From Candidatus Nanopelagicales bacterium (GTDB taxonomy: Bacteria > Actinomycetota > Actinomycetes > S36-B12), in the NCBI GenBank assembly GCA_018402235.1, contig JAGYJJ010000004.1:1261256-1325255 (forward strand): a stretch of 64,000 nucleotides of DNA, read 5' to 3'. Made by a program: the position numbers and the translations under genes. Shown piece after piece: positions 8,529 to 17,063 of the stretch (the first letter of the stretch is position 1; each line of letters begins with the position of its first letter). The notes beneath the pieces were generated by a model. The model was not told the DNA's origin. It worked only from the letters and a program-made list of their open reading frames with translations, and made no database searches.

Positions 8529-8531
8529 ACA

Positions 8532-8559
8532 AAAGGGGCACCCCGCAGGGTGCCCCTTT
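8532..8559 (-). terminator. Rho-independent terminator
   Basis: A perfect 12-bp stem, AAAGGGGCACCC (8532-8543) with GGGTGCCCCTTT (8548-8559), closes a 4-base loop. On the minus strand it ends in a T-run (CCCCTTTTG). It stands 17 bases after the stop of the membrane protein at 8576 and separates it from the TauE-like gene. Confidence 0.92.
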
Positions 8560-8575
8560 CAATAGATGGATGGGG

Positions 8576-9040
8576 TTAGCCGGCGACTGCGCGCTCGGCA
8601 GTCTTGACTTTGATGTACGCCGAGGACGAGGCGTTCCACAGCAGCCACAGGATCACGACCTCAATGACTATGGTGATGACCGCAGTGAGCCACTGTCCAC
8701 TGAATAGCGTGCCAATTGCGCCCAGCAAACTCAACACTGCAAAGACAGTGATCAGGATGCGTGCCCAGTTGTGGCCGCGCGCAAGGGACATCGCCACGAT
8801 TACACGGATGATCGCGATGGCCGCAACCACGAGGCCGGCAGCAAACACACCGCCGGTGATCACACCTGCGGAAACACCGGTGACACCCTCGCTGGTCAGA
8901 GCCTTGTCGATCTCGTCGCGCACACCGCTATCGAGTGTCGCGAAGGCGCTAAGGATGAGACCTACTGCGGCGATAATGCTGAAGATTGCCGCAATCCATT
9001 GCAGGACGACGGCGATGGTCAGGGTTACTGGTCTACTCAT
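8576..9040 (-). CDS. Small membrane protein of unknown function
   Basis: A 154-residue protein with four predicted membrane helices (about 8-32, 57-85, 93-112 and 117-136) and a polar loop after the first helix. I recognise no family with confidence; general hydrophobic pattern and length resemble uncharacterised four-helix actinobacterial proteins. It is monocistronic, closed by the strong terminator at 8532-8559. Confidence 0.65.
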   Translation of the reverse strand: MSRPVTLTIAVVLQWIAAIFSIIAAVGLILSAFATLDSGVRDEIDKALTSEGVTGVSAGVITGGVFAAGLVVAAIAIIRVIVAMSLARGHNWARILITVFAVLSLLGAIGTLFSGQWLTAVITIVIEVVILWLLWNASSSAYIKVKTAERAVAG

Positions 9041-9103
9041 GGGACAAGACGGTAGCCAAGTGCGCTGGTGGTTGTCACAGACCCGCCGGTGAAAAACTGT
9101 GGA

Positions 9104-9862
9104 CTATTGGGGCAATTTCCGGAAAACCGGGCGTGGCACTGACTTGACGGCCGTCATCAGGAACCGCAAAGGGCCAGGTGCGTACACCGTGTGCTTGCCC
9201 TTGCGCAGGGCATGCACGATGGTCTTGCCGACAACATCAGGATCGGTGGTCATGGGCGCCTCTGGAAGTCCAGCACTCATCCGCGTGCGCACCATGCCCG
9301 GTCTCACGACGAGCACCGATGCACCGGAGCCCACGAGGGCATCGCCCAAGCCCTGCGCGAACGCGTCGAGGCCGGCCTTGGTCGATCCATACACATAGTT
9401 GGCGCGACGCGCTCGATCGCCGGCAACACTCGAAATCACCACGAGATGCCCATGTCCTTGCGCGCGCAATCGCCGAGCGACGTGCAGTCCGACGCTCACC
9501 GCACCTGTGTAGTTGACCGTTGCAATATGCACCGCTTGGGACGGATCGGCCTCCACTTCCATCTGATCACCGAGCACACCGAAAGCCAAGATGACGATGT
9601 CGATGTCCCCGTTATCGAAGACCTCATCAATGAAGGCGCCGTGGTTGTCAGTGGCGGTGGCATCGAACTCAACTACTTCTACGGTGGGGATACCGACATT
9701 GCCAAGCTCCGCTGCTGCATCGTCCAAGGCCGACGACGGCCGTCCGGCAAGAACAACGCGCCGCATCCGTGCCCGCGGTAGCGCCTGCACCGTTGCCAGG
9801 GCGATCTCACTCGATCCTCCCAGCACGAGAACGGACTGTGGCTCACCCAGTGCATCGATCAC
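9104..9862 (-). CDS. dprE2: Decaprenylphosphoryl-2-keto-ribose reductase
   Basis: A short-chain dehydrogenase of 252 residues, close to the 254 of M. tuberculosis DprE2. It has the nucleotide motif VLVLGGSSEIA near residue 15, catalytic Ser in VVISSVAG and YxxxK as YGSTK. It reduces the keto intermediate made by DprE1 to decaprenylphosphoryl arabinose, the arabinan donor. The start is GTG 9860-9862, forming a GTGA overlap with the dprE1 stop and preceded by GGAAGAAGG; upstream extension would run back into dprE1. Operon order is ubiA-dprE1-dprE2. Confidence 0.92.
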   Translation of the reverse strand: MIDALGEPQSVLVLGGSSEIALATVQALPRARMRRVVLAGRPSSALDDAAAELGNVGIPTVEVVEFDATATDNHGAFIDEVFDNGDIDIVILAFGVLGDQMEVEADPSQAVHIATVNYTGAVSVGLHVARRLRAQGHGHLVVISSVAGDRARRANYVYGSTKAGLDAFAQGLGDALVGSGASVLVVRPGMVRTRMSAGLPEAPMTTDPDVVGKTIVHALRKGKHTVYAPGPLRFLMTAVKSVPRPVFRKLPQ

Positions 9863-11262
9863 AGTGACAACCTTCTTCCTAGATCGGAGGTGAACACACC
9901 CCGCGGGTCCATTCGATCTCTCACGGTCTGCCACTCGCCCAAGCGCGGATACGTACGGGCGAGCATGGAAGGTGACTGACGCGAATCTTTGGCCAGGTAC
10001 AAGCGGCCCCCTTCGGACGCTACAAGTTCATCGAGTTCGTCGAGCACCGGACCGAGTTGATCATTACCCGCTGGCACATCTGCGGCGAGCGTCCAACCAG
10101 GCTGAGGAAAGGACAACGGCGCACGGTTGGCTGGACCAAACCTCTTCAGCACTGTCAGGAAACTCGGCGCACCAACGTCCTTCAGCCTGCTCAGTGTGCG
10201 TTCCACGATCCAGCCCGCAGCGTCCGGCACCACGAACTGATACTGCAGGAAGCCCTGAGGGCCGTAGATGCGGTTCCAATCACGCACGCCATCGAGGGGA
10301 TGGAAGAAGGACGGGATGCTGTGTAGTTCACCGTGGCGCTTCTTCGGGTGCTTGCGGAACCAGGCCTCATTAAAGGCGCGAACGGATGCGGCATTCAGTA
10401 GCCCGTTCGGCATGAATGCCGGTGCGGATGGCAGCGATGGGGTTGCGTACTCCAACGGATGGGCTGCTTCCTTCGCATTCAGTTGGGATCGCGACGCATG
10501 ATCACCGCGCGTGAGCACGCCCCGCCCCGATGGAGCAACAGAATCAATCCACGCTACGGAATAGCGGTAGTTGTCATCACCTTCGATCATCCGAGACATG
10601 ACATCGTCAAGATCAACGCAGCGAACCGTGTCCACGCTCATGCGCGAGGTTTCGATAGGAATGAGCCGGAAGGTCGCATCCACGATGACACCGGTGAGTC
10701 CCATGCCTCCAACGGTGGCCCAGAACATGTCCGAGGTGGCCGGATCATCCGGACTGAGTTCCAGCAATTCACCGTTGCCATCGATCACGCTCATCCGTGT
10801 CACGTGGGACCCAAAACTGCCCTCGATGTGGTGGTTTTTTCCGTGGATGTCCGCAGCGATGGCGCCGCCAACGGTCACAAAGCGAGTCCCGGCCGTAACC
10901 GGAACAAAGAAGCCAGCAGGCACTATGGCCCGCAAGATCTCGTCCACGCTCGCGCCTGCCAGCGCCGTGACCGTGCCCGCTTCAATGTCAAGGTCGAATG
11001 TGTGCAGCGTGGTCATGTCGAAGACGCTCGCGCCACCACTTTGTGCAGCGTCGCCGTAACTCCTACCCAGCCCTCGGGCAAGGACACCACGAGGGCCGGC
11101 TGCGCGAATACTTGCCTGAATGTCTTGGGCCGAGGACGGCCTACTTACCTGCGCGCGTGATGGCGCGGTTCGTCCCCAGCCGGTCAGGAGTTGGTCGTGT
11201 TCGGAGCCGGCAAGCGGTGAGTCGACCGTCACGCGTTCAGTGCTCGTGCCCGTGGCTTTCAT
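9859..11262 (-). CDS. dprE1: Decaprenylphosphoryl-beta-D-ribose oxidase
   Basis: A 467-residue FAD oxidase of the VAO fold. Residues 62-71 read ARGLGRSYGD, the FAD-binding motif, and the C-terminal YLAKDSR contains K425, matching catalytic Lys418 of M. tuberculosis DprE1. The benzothiazinone-reactive Cys387 corresponds to Ala393 here (PGWTLA instead of PGWNVC). It oxidises the 2-OH of decaprenylphosphoryl ribose. The start ATG 11260-11262 overlaps the ubiA stop as ATGA, giving the usual length. It acts at the cell membrane or periplasmic face together with DprE2. Confidence 0.94.
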   Translation of the reverse strand: MKATGTSTERVTVDSPLAGSEHDQLLTGWGRTAPSRAQVSRPSSAQDIQASIRAAGPRGVLARGLGRSYGDAAQSGGASVFDMTTLHTFDLDIEAGTVTALAGASVDEILRAIVPAGFFVPVTAGTRFVTVGGAIAADIHGKNHHIEGSFGSHVTRMSVIDGNGELLELSPDDPATSDMFWATVGGMGLTGVIVDATFRLIPIETSRMSVDTVRCVDLDDVMSRMIEGDDNYRYSVAWIDSVAPSGRGVLTRGDHASRSQLNAKEAAHPLEYATPSLPSAPAFMPNGLLNAASVRAFNEAWFRKHPKKRHGELHSIPSFFHPLDGVRDWNRIYGPQGFLQYQFVVPDAAGWIVERTLSRLKDVGAPSFLTVLKRFGPANRAPLSFPQPGWTLAADVPAGNDQLGPVLDELDELVASEGGRLYLAKDSRQSPSMLARTYPRLGEWQTVRDRMDPRGVFTSDLGRRLSL

Positions 11263-12113
11263 ACCCCTAGCGCCCCCAGACCAAACAGGACCAGCCACGC
11301 GAGCCCAAGAAGAAGAAGCACTGTGTCGCCAAGGGCAGTTTCCTCCGGTGCCTCGGCATCGCCGCGATCGATGCTTACGCCGTAACGCAAGATGGCGAGC
11401 ACGAAGGGCAGCACGCTCCATTCAGCCCACGGGAAGCTCGAGGGCACTTCAGCCACATCGAATGCCCACAGTGCGTACGCAGTGATCGTTACCGCCGCCG
11501 CGATGCCCCACACGAACCTCAGGTAGCCGAGTGTGTAGCCATCGAGGCTTTTACGCTTCGGTGCGTCGTCGCCGTCACCATCGCGCACGAACCGATCGAG
11601 TTCGCTATAGCGCTTACCGGCGGCCATGAATAGAGATCCAAAACCTGCAACGATCAAGAACCACTGCGAGATCGGCAGACCAGATGCTGCGCCACCGGCA
11701 ATCGCGCGCAGCAAGAAGCCCATCGACAAAAGAGCGAGTTCAATAACCGGTTCATGCTTCAAGGCCAGTGAATACGCGAGGGTGAAAACTGCGTAGGCAA
11801 TAACCACTCCGGCGAGCGCGAGTGAAATGGCAAGGGATAGGGCAATGGCCGCAGCAGCCAGGACTACTGCTGCGACAACTGCGATTTTCGTCGAGAGTTG
11901 CCCCGCCGCGATGGGTCGCGCAGACTTCTTCGGATGATTGCGATCTGCCTCGACATCCCGAACGTCGTTGATCAAATAAGTTGCGCTCGAAATTAAACAG
12001 AACGCGATGAACGCGCCAACGCTCGGTACCAAAACATCAAGGTCGAAGAGTTGCCCCGCCGCCAACGGTGCCGCGAAAACAAGAATATTTTTGGCCCACT
12101 GACGCGGACGCAT
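11259..12113 (-). CDS. ubiA: Decaprenyl-phosphate phosphoribosyltransferase (UbiA family)
   Basis: A 284-residue membrane prenyltransferase-fold enzyme similar to M. tuberculosis Rv3806c. It shows RPRQWAKN at the start, the first Asp-rich motif NDVRDVEADRNHPKK and the second conserved region GKRYSEL, with about nine membrane helices. It transfers phosphoribose from PRPP to decaprenyl phosphate, the first step of arabinan donor synthesis. ATG 12111-12113 is the only standard start after an in-frame stop; the protein begins about 20 residues later than Rv3806c and no good ribosome site is visible. Confidence 0.92.
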   Translation of the reverse strand: MRPRQWAKNILVFAAPLAAGQLFDLDVLVPSVGAFIAFCLISSATYLINDVRDVEADRNHPKKSARPIAAGQLSTKIAVVAAVVLAAAAIALSLAISLALAGVVIAYAVFTLAYSLALKHEPVIELALLSMGFLLRAIAGGAASGLPISQWFLIVAGFGSLFMAAGKRYSELDRFVRDGDGDDAPKRKSLDGYTLGYLRFVWGIAAAVTITAYALWAFDVAEVPSSFPWAEWSVLPFVLAILRYGVSIDRGDAEAPEETALGDTVLLLLGLAWLVLFGLGALGV

Positions 12114-12188
12114 AGCAACGAATGAGGGCGATGAATGCTGACCGGTCTTTCGTTGCTCGCTTCGCAGGTTCCCTCTTCGACGCGTTGG

Positions 12189-12692
12189 TCATCCGTTGAC
12201 CACTTCGTGTTCCTCATGCCTGCCGGGCTCGGAGTCGCCGATGATGCGGGCGATTTGCGGCACGACCAATAACCACGTGATCAGGTGCATCACGCCGAGC
12301 CAGATTCGCGTAGAGATCAAAACGGAGCTGGGCTGCATAACAAGTGGGATCAGTGAGGCCACCGCAATGGAGGTGCCCACCCAAAAGACAATCCGGGCAG
12401 CCCCCTTCCTGCCACGGACAAGCAGCGATGCGATGGCCCCGATTTCCGCCGCAACCACCGGGAGCAGGAGAACTGCGAACCAGGGCACCACCTGGAGACC
12501 GGCCACCATCTCCACTTCCATGGGAACCCGAAGCAACCAGGCCACGCCGTAGATGAGTAAGGACAGGAGTCCGGAGTAGGCGCCCGTGACGAGGGCCGCG
12601 TACGCCATGGTGCGAACCCCTGGATTGGCCGAGGTGGGGGGCGCGACCGGCGTGGCCGATTCGGTCCACGCGCCGCTCAACATGGCGCCCAT
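12189..12692 (-). CDS. Four-helix membrane protein of unknown function
   Basis: From ATG 12690-12692 (MGAMLSGAWTES) the protein has 167 residues with four membrane segments and a basic loop (VRGRKGAARI) between helices two and three; the C terminus is charged (GRHEEHEVVNG). It resembles uncharacterised actinobacterial proteins of the DUF6069 type, a weak assignment. The longer frame upstream to 12770 is rejected because its N terminus is low-quality Arg/Pro sequence. It lies 75 bases before ubiA and is divergent from fadE. Confidence 0.55.
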   Translation of the reverse strand: MGAMLSGAWTESATPVAPPTSANPGVRTMAYAALVTGAYSGLLSLLIYGVAWLLRVPMEVEMVAGLQVVPWFAVLLLPVVAAEIGAIASLLVRGRKGAARIVFWVGTSIAVASLIPLVMQPSSVLISTRIWLGVMHLITWLLVVPQIARIIGDSEPGRHEEHEVVNG

Positions 12693-12789
12693 TGTGACGG
12701 TTGCGCGGGGGCGATGGGGACACCGGTGTGCCGCCGGAGCGATTACCTTCGCGCTTGCTCTTGCAATCACTGGCGGTCGGGTGCATCAT

Positions 12790-12811
12790 TAAGTTACTGG
12801 TCAGTAACTTA
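12790..12811. promoter_or_regulatory. Perfect palindrome, probable TetR-type operator of fadE
   Basis: Arms TAAGTTACTG and CAGTAACTTA flank GT, a perfect 22-bp inverted repeat. It is 57 bases before the fadE start and between divergent genes. Size and symmetry fit TetR-family operators that control fatty-acid degradation genes in actinobacteria. The regulator is not encoded next to it; the TetR gene at 39592 is not an obvious match. Confidence 0.75.
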
Positions 12812-12867
12812 GCGTGGCCGTGAGGGTTCGAAGCCCCACGACGCCTTCGACGAGGGGTAGGTGTGCG

Positions 12868-14703
12868 ATGTCGCACTACAAGAGCAACGTCCGCGATCTG
12901 GAATTCAACCTATTCGAGGTCTTCAATGCCGGCGATCGCATGGGCAACGGCCCGTTTGCCGAAATGGACGCCGATACAGCCCGCGAGATCCTGCACGAGG
13001 TGGATCGCCTCGCCGTGGGACCGCTCGCGGAATCCTTCGTCGATTCGGATCGCAATCCGCCGGTCTACGACCCGGCCACCAAATCCGTCACCATGCCCGA
13101 GGGTTTCAAGAAGTCCTTCAAGGCGCTGATGGACTCCGAGTGGTGGCGGCTGGACCTGCCCGAGCACCTGGGCGGCAGCGGCGCGCCCCCATCGCTGCGT
13201 TGGGCCGCGAGCGAGTTGATGCTCGGCGGCAACCCCGCGGCGTTCCTCTTCATGTCTGGCCCAAACTTCGCTGCCGTGATCGATGGCCTCGGAACTGATG
13301 AGCAAAAGGAGTTCGCCCGCACGATGATCGACCAGGGCTGGGGCGCCACGATGGTGCTCACCGAGCCCGACGCCGGTTCCGACGTTGGTGTTGGCCGGAC
13401 ACGCGCATTCGACAACGGCGACGGCACCTGGCGCATCGAAGGTACCAAGCGCTTCATCACCTCCGGCGAGCACGACATGGCCGACAACATCGTGCACATG
13501 GTTCTGGCGCGCCCCGAAGGCGCCGGCCCGGGCACTAAGGGCTTGAGCTTGTTCATCGTTCCGAAGTTCCACGTGGATCCGAAGACCGGTGAGATCGGCG
13601 AGCGCAACGGTGTGTACGCGACCAACGTCGAGAAAAAGATGGGCCTGAAGGCTTCCACCACCTGCGAACTCACCTTCGGTGAGAAGGAACCGGCTGTTGG
13701 TTGGCTGTTGGGTGACGTGCACGACGGCATCGCCCAGATGTTCAAGGTCATCGAGTACGCACGCATGATGGTTGGTACGAAGGCCATCGCAACTTTGTCG
13801 ACCGGCTACTTGAACGCGCTCGACTACGCGAAGACCCGCGTGCAGGGGGCTGACTTAACGAAGATGACCGATAAGTCATCCCCGCGCGTGACCATCACGC
13901 ATCATCCCGATGTCCGGCGTTCACTGATGCTGCAGAAGTCCTACGCAGAGGGCCTGCGGGCCCTCGTCGCCTACACCGCCTACTGGCAAGACCTCGTTGC
14001 CATGGGTCAGGCCGGCGATGCCGACGTAGACCTCGATATGGCTGAGCGCATGAACGATCTGCTCCTGCCCATCGTTAAGGGTGTGGGTTCTGAGCGCAGC
14101 TACGAGATGCTCGCCGTGGGCCTGCAAACATTCGGTGGATCCGGCTTCTTGCAGGATTACCCGCTCGAGCAGTACATCCGCGACGCCAAGATCGACACCC
14201 TCTACGAAGGCACCACAGCCATCCAGGGTCTGGACTTCTTCTTCCGCAAGATGGTCCGCGATCAGTTCAAGGCGATCTTCTACCTCGCAGCGCAGATCAC
14301 CGAGACGGTGAAGGGCGACGAAGGCAAGGGTGCGCTCGCCAAGGAGCGGGAGCTGCTCGGCGTCGCGCTCGAGGACGTGCAGGCCGTAGTGGGCAAGCTT
14401 GGTGAGTGGGCGATGGCCTCGCAGACAAACCCCGAAGAGATCTACAAGGTCGGTCTCAACACAACGCGCCTGCTGATGATGACTGGCGACCTGCTCATCG
14501 GATGGCTGCTGATCCGTCAGGCGGAGGTGGCACTGGCCGCCCTCGACTCCGGCGCCAGTGACCGCGATCAGCCCTTCTACACCGGCAAGGTCGAGACGGC
14601 TAAGTGGTTTACGCGCAACCGCCTGCCGCTGCTCACCGCCGAGCGTGCAGTCGCCGAAGCCACCGACGACGACATCATGCGCCTGCCGGAAGAGGCCTTC
14701 TAA
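12868..14703 (+). CDS. fadE: Acyl-CoA dehydrogenase, long actinobacterial type
   Basis: A 611-residue acyl-CoA dehydrogenase with an N-terminal extension and a C-terminal extra domain after residue 470, as in the large FadE group. The core shows the FAD/substrate motif [10 protein letters not shown] near residue 175 and the catalytic-region sequence YEGTTAIQG near 448, with its Glu as the likely base. It performs the first oxidation of beta-oxidation. ATG 12868 is chosen because GAGGGGTAGG precedes it and the protein starts MSHYKSN as in relatives. Its stop overlaps the convergent antiporter stop by four bases. Confidence 0.92.
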   Translation: MSHYKSNVRDLEFNLFEVFNAGDRMGNGPFAEMDADTAREILHEVDRLAVGPLAESFVDSDRNPPVYDPATKSVTMPEGFKKSFKALMDSEWWRLDLPEHLGGSGAPPSLRWAASELMLGGNPAAFLFMSGPNFAAVIDGLGTDEQKEFARTMIDQGWGATMVLTEPDAGSDVGVGRTRAFDNGDGTWRIEGTKRFITSGEHDMADNIVHMVLARPEGAGPGTKGLSLFIVPKFHVDPKTGEIGERNGVYATNVEKKMGLKASTTCELTFGEKEPAVGWLLGDVHDGIAQMFKVIEYARMMVGTKAIATLSTGYLNALDYAKTRVQGADLTKMTDKSSPRVTITHHPDVRRSLMLQKSYAEGLRALVAYTAYWQDLVAMGQAGDADVDLDMAERMNDLLLPIVKGVGSERSYEMLAVGLQTFGGSGFLQDYPLEQYIRDAKIDTLYEGTTAIQGLDFFFRKMVRDQFKAIFYLAAQITETVKGDEGKGALAKERELLGVALEDVQAVVGKLGEWAMASQTNPEEIYKVGLNTTRLLMMTGDLLIGWLLIRQAEVALAALDSGASDRDQPFYTGKVETAKWFTRNRLPLLTAERAVAEATDDDIMRLPEEAF

Positions 14704-16364
14704 ACGGGTTCGTTGGGCGGATCGACTCGCTTATCCCCTCTGATGGCGATGTCGATCTGGCTGACGATGTTCTGCGCGGCCATCTTGAACGGTCGAATGA
14801 CGGTCACGTCTTCGTCTGCACTGAGCATTTCCGCCGCGCGTGTATCGGGGGCGGTTAAGCAGATGCCGCCGGTGAAGTCGTACCGTCGCAATGTTTGCAG
14901 CAAAACCAAATTGGTCGACGGATTCGGTACAGCACAAATAACCGACTCGGTTTCGTGAAACGGCAACGACGCGGCAAATTCAGGTTCGGAGACGTCTCCA
15001 TACAGCGTCGCCACATTCGGCCCTGTAACGTCCTTCAACGCCTGAGGGTCGTAATCAACTACCAGCAAATTCGCGCCCCGCGCAACCAGCCCACGAATCA
15101 CCTCACCGCCCATCCGGCCGGCACCAACAACGATCGCATCGAATGGGTGTTCCTGACGCTCTTCGTCTGCGTGTGACTCCGGCTGCTTGCGCTCGAAGAT
15201 GGACAGATAGGGAGAAATTCGATCGAAGATCTGCTGCGAGTACAAGATCAAATATGTGGAGATGGTGATCGTGATGATTCCCACCATCGTCACCAAACCA
15301 AGTACCGCTTCATTCACTTGACCGAGAGAGAAGCCAAGAGCAATAAGGATCAATGAGAACTCACTGATCTGAGCTACTGCTAATCCAGCCTTGAAGGAAA
15401 CCTTCTTTCGGTATCCCATCAACCCCATGATGATCATCACGATGATCGGATTACCGATGAGAACGAATGCGGACAACACCAAAGCCGGGACCAACTGCTG
15501 CAGAGCCGACGTGAATGTCAGCGAAGCACCCAACTCGATGAAGAAGAACAAGATCATGATGTCGCGCAGACTGACCAAACGCGCCCCGAGGCTCTCGCGG
15601 TAAGGCGTCGAAGCGAGCGCCACGCCCGCAACGAATGCGCCGATCTCCATGCTCAGCCCAAGACTTCCCGAGATCGCAGCAAGTGAGATAGCCCAGGCAA
15701 CACCAAACAAGAGCGTGAGTTCCTGGCTCTTTGCAAGCCAGTCCAGCATGCGCGGGAGCACGAATCTTGCAGCGAGGGCAACAGCTGCGAGGAAAACAAC
15801 GCCGCCCACCACCGTTCGGATGATCGTCTCGAGCGGTGAGGTTTGGTCCGGTTGACCGATAGCGACAATCACGATCATCGCGACGATCACAAGAAGGTCC
15901 TGAACGATCAGGAACCCGACTGCTATTCGGCCATGAAGTTGATCAAGTTCACGTTTATCCGATAGCAGCTTAACGATAATAATCGTGGAGGAGAACGTGA
16001 GCGCGACCGCGATATATAGGGCCGGTAGCGGATCGAAGCCGAGTGCAATGATGATCACGTAGCCAATGAGCGATGTGAAAACTACCTGGCCCACACCCGT
16101 GTAAAGGGCCACGATGCCGGTCGACTTTATGAGGTGCAGGTCCAACTTCAAGCCGACAAGGAATAGCAAGATCGCAATACCGATTTTGGCCAGCGCCTCA
16201 ACATCGTCGCCGTCAGAAACGATCTCTAAGACAGCTGGTCCTGCCAGGACCCCTACGACGATGTACGCAACGATCACCGGTTGCCGCAGGAGTTTCGCCA
16301 ATCCGCCCACCACTGCAGCGAGCACCAAAATCGCGGCGATCTGCTCGAACTCACTGCTGAACAC
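14700..16364 (-). CDS. CPA2-family cation:proton antiporter with RCK domain
   Basis: A 554-residue protein. Residues 1-390 form a Na+/H+ exchanger domain with twelve or more helices (for example [15 protein letters not shown] and the [13 protein letters not shown] motif). From about residue 410 a TrkA-N/RCK Rossmann domain begins ([17 protein letters not shown]), ending near 540. KefB/KefC-type proteins move K+ or Na+ against protons under nucleotide control. It stands alone between two plus-strand genes. The ion cannot be told from sequence. Confidence 0.88.
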   Translation of the reverse strand: MFSSEFEQIAAILVLAAVVGGLAKLLRQPVIVAYIVVGVLAGPAVLEIVSDGDDVEALAKIGIAILLFLVGLKLDLHLIKSTGIVALYTGVGQVVFTSLIGYVIIIALGFDPLPALYIAVALTFSSTIIIVKLLSDKRELDQLHGRIAVGFLIVQDLLVIVAMIVIVAIGQPDQTSPLETIIRTVVGGVVFLAAVALAARFVLPRMLDWLAKSQELTLLFGVAWAISLAAISGSLGLSMEIGAFVAGVALASTPYRESLGARLVSLRDIMILFFFIELGASLTFTSALQQLVPALVLSAFVLIGNPIIVMIIMGLMGYRKKVSFKAGLAVAQISEFSLILIALGFSLGQVNEAVLGLVTMVGIITITISTYLILYSQQIFDRISPYLSIFERKQPESHADEERQEHPFDAIVVGAGRMGGEVIRGLVARGANLLVVDYDPQALKDVTGPNVATLYGDVSEPEFAASLPFHETESVICAVPNPSTNLVLLQTLRRYDFTGGICLTAPDTRAAEMLSADEDVTVIRPFKMAAQNIVSQIDIAIRGDKRVDPPNEPV

Positions 16365-16419
16365 CTTGTGAGTCTAGGACGAAATCGTGCATTGACTCTT
16401 GGCAGCGTACGCTGGAAGC

Positions 16420-17046
16420 ATGCGTTGGCTACTTTCCCTCATCGCTGCTGTGCTGCTGGTCCTGGTTCCTGCTTCAGGTGCGGCGGGGCACGCGGGTTTG
16501 GTCTCAAGTGACCCAAACGATGGGGCAGCCCTTGACGTTGCGCCCGTTGCGGTGGTGCTGACCTTCAATGAGGAACTTCTGAGCGATCTGGTCGAAGTTT
16601 CGGTGCTCGATGCACAGGACAACCCCGTCGTCGTGACCGAGGTTCCGCAAACCCCGCCACCAGGCACCGACGTCAAGGTGCCCTGGCCCGCCGACCTTCC
16701 ACCTGGGGAGTACTCGGTGGCCTTCCGGGTGGTCTCCGCCGACGGTCATCCAGTGACCGGACGCGTCACGTTCTCCTACGCAGACCTGCGCGAAACGGTC
16801 GATGCCCCTTCGTCCGCTGACACACCCGGCGTTGAATCCGGCCTTGAATCCGGCACTTCCGAGCCGATCGCCGAGACTCCGGAGGAGCCCACGGATCCGA
16901 TTCCCGAGGCGACTTTCGAGGCCATCAGTCCTGCGGAATCTGAGTCGAATCAGTCGCTGATGGGCCCCCTTCTCATCGCCGCTGCCGTGATAGTCGGAGT
17001 TGGCGTGATCATCTCCATCGTGATGCTCGCCCGATCGCGTCAGTGA
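16420..17046 (+). CDS. copC: CopC-domain copper-binding protein
   Basis: A 208-residue exported protein. Signal peptide residues 1-23, then GHAGLVSSDPNDGA, where His24 is the likely first ligand of the CopC copper site; the domain ends with SADGHPVTGRVTFSY, the second conserved region. An acidic Pro/Glu/Ser linker (about 125-170) leads to one C-terminal membrane helix and a short basic tail, so it is anchored on the outside. The ATG at 16420 gives a normal signal peptide; a TTG at 16399 is less likely. CopD-CtaG follows 17 bases later. Confidence 0.88.
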   Translation: MRWLLSLIAAVLLVLVPASGAAGHAGLVSSDPNDGAALDVAPVAVVLTFNEELLSDLVEVSVLDAQDNPVVVTEVPQTPPPGTDVKVPWPADLPPGEYSVAFRVVSADGHPVTGRVTFSYADLRETVDAPSSADTPGVESGLESGTSEPIAETPEEPTDPIPEATFEAISPAESESNQSLMGPLLIAAAVIVGVGVIISIVMLARSRQ

Positions 17047-17063
17047 GTACGTAGGCACTCCAG

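Noticed and set aside
12692-12770. Longer N terminus for the membrane protein before ubiA
   Set aside because: The extension is Arg/Pro-rich with no sign of conservation and a better start lies at 12692.
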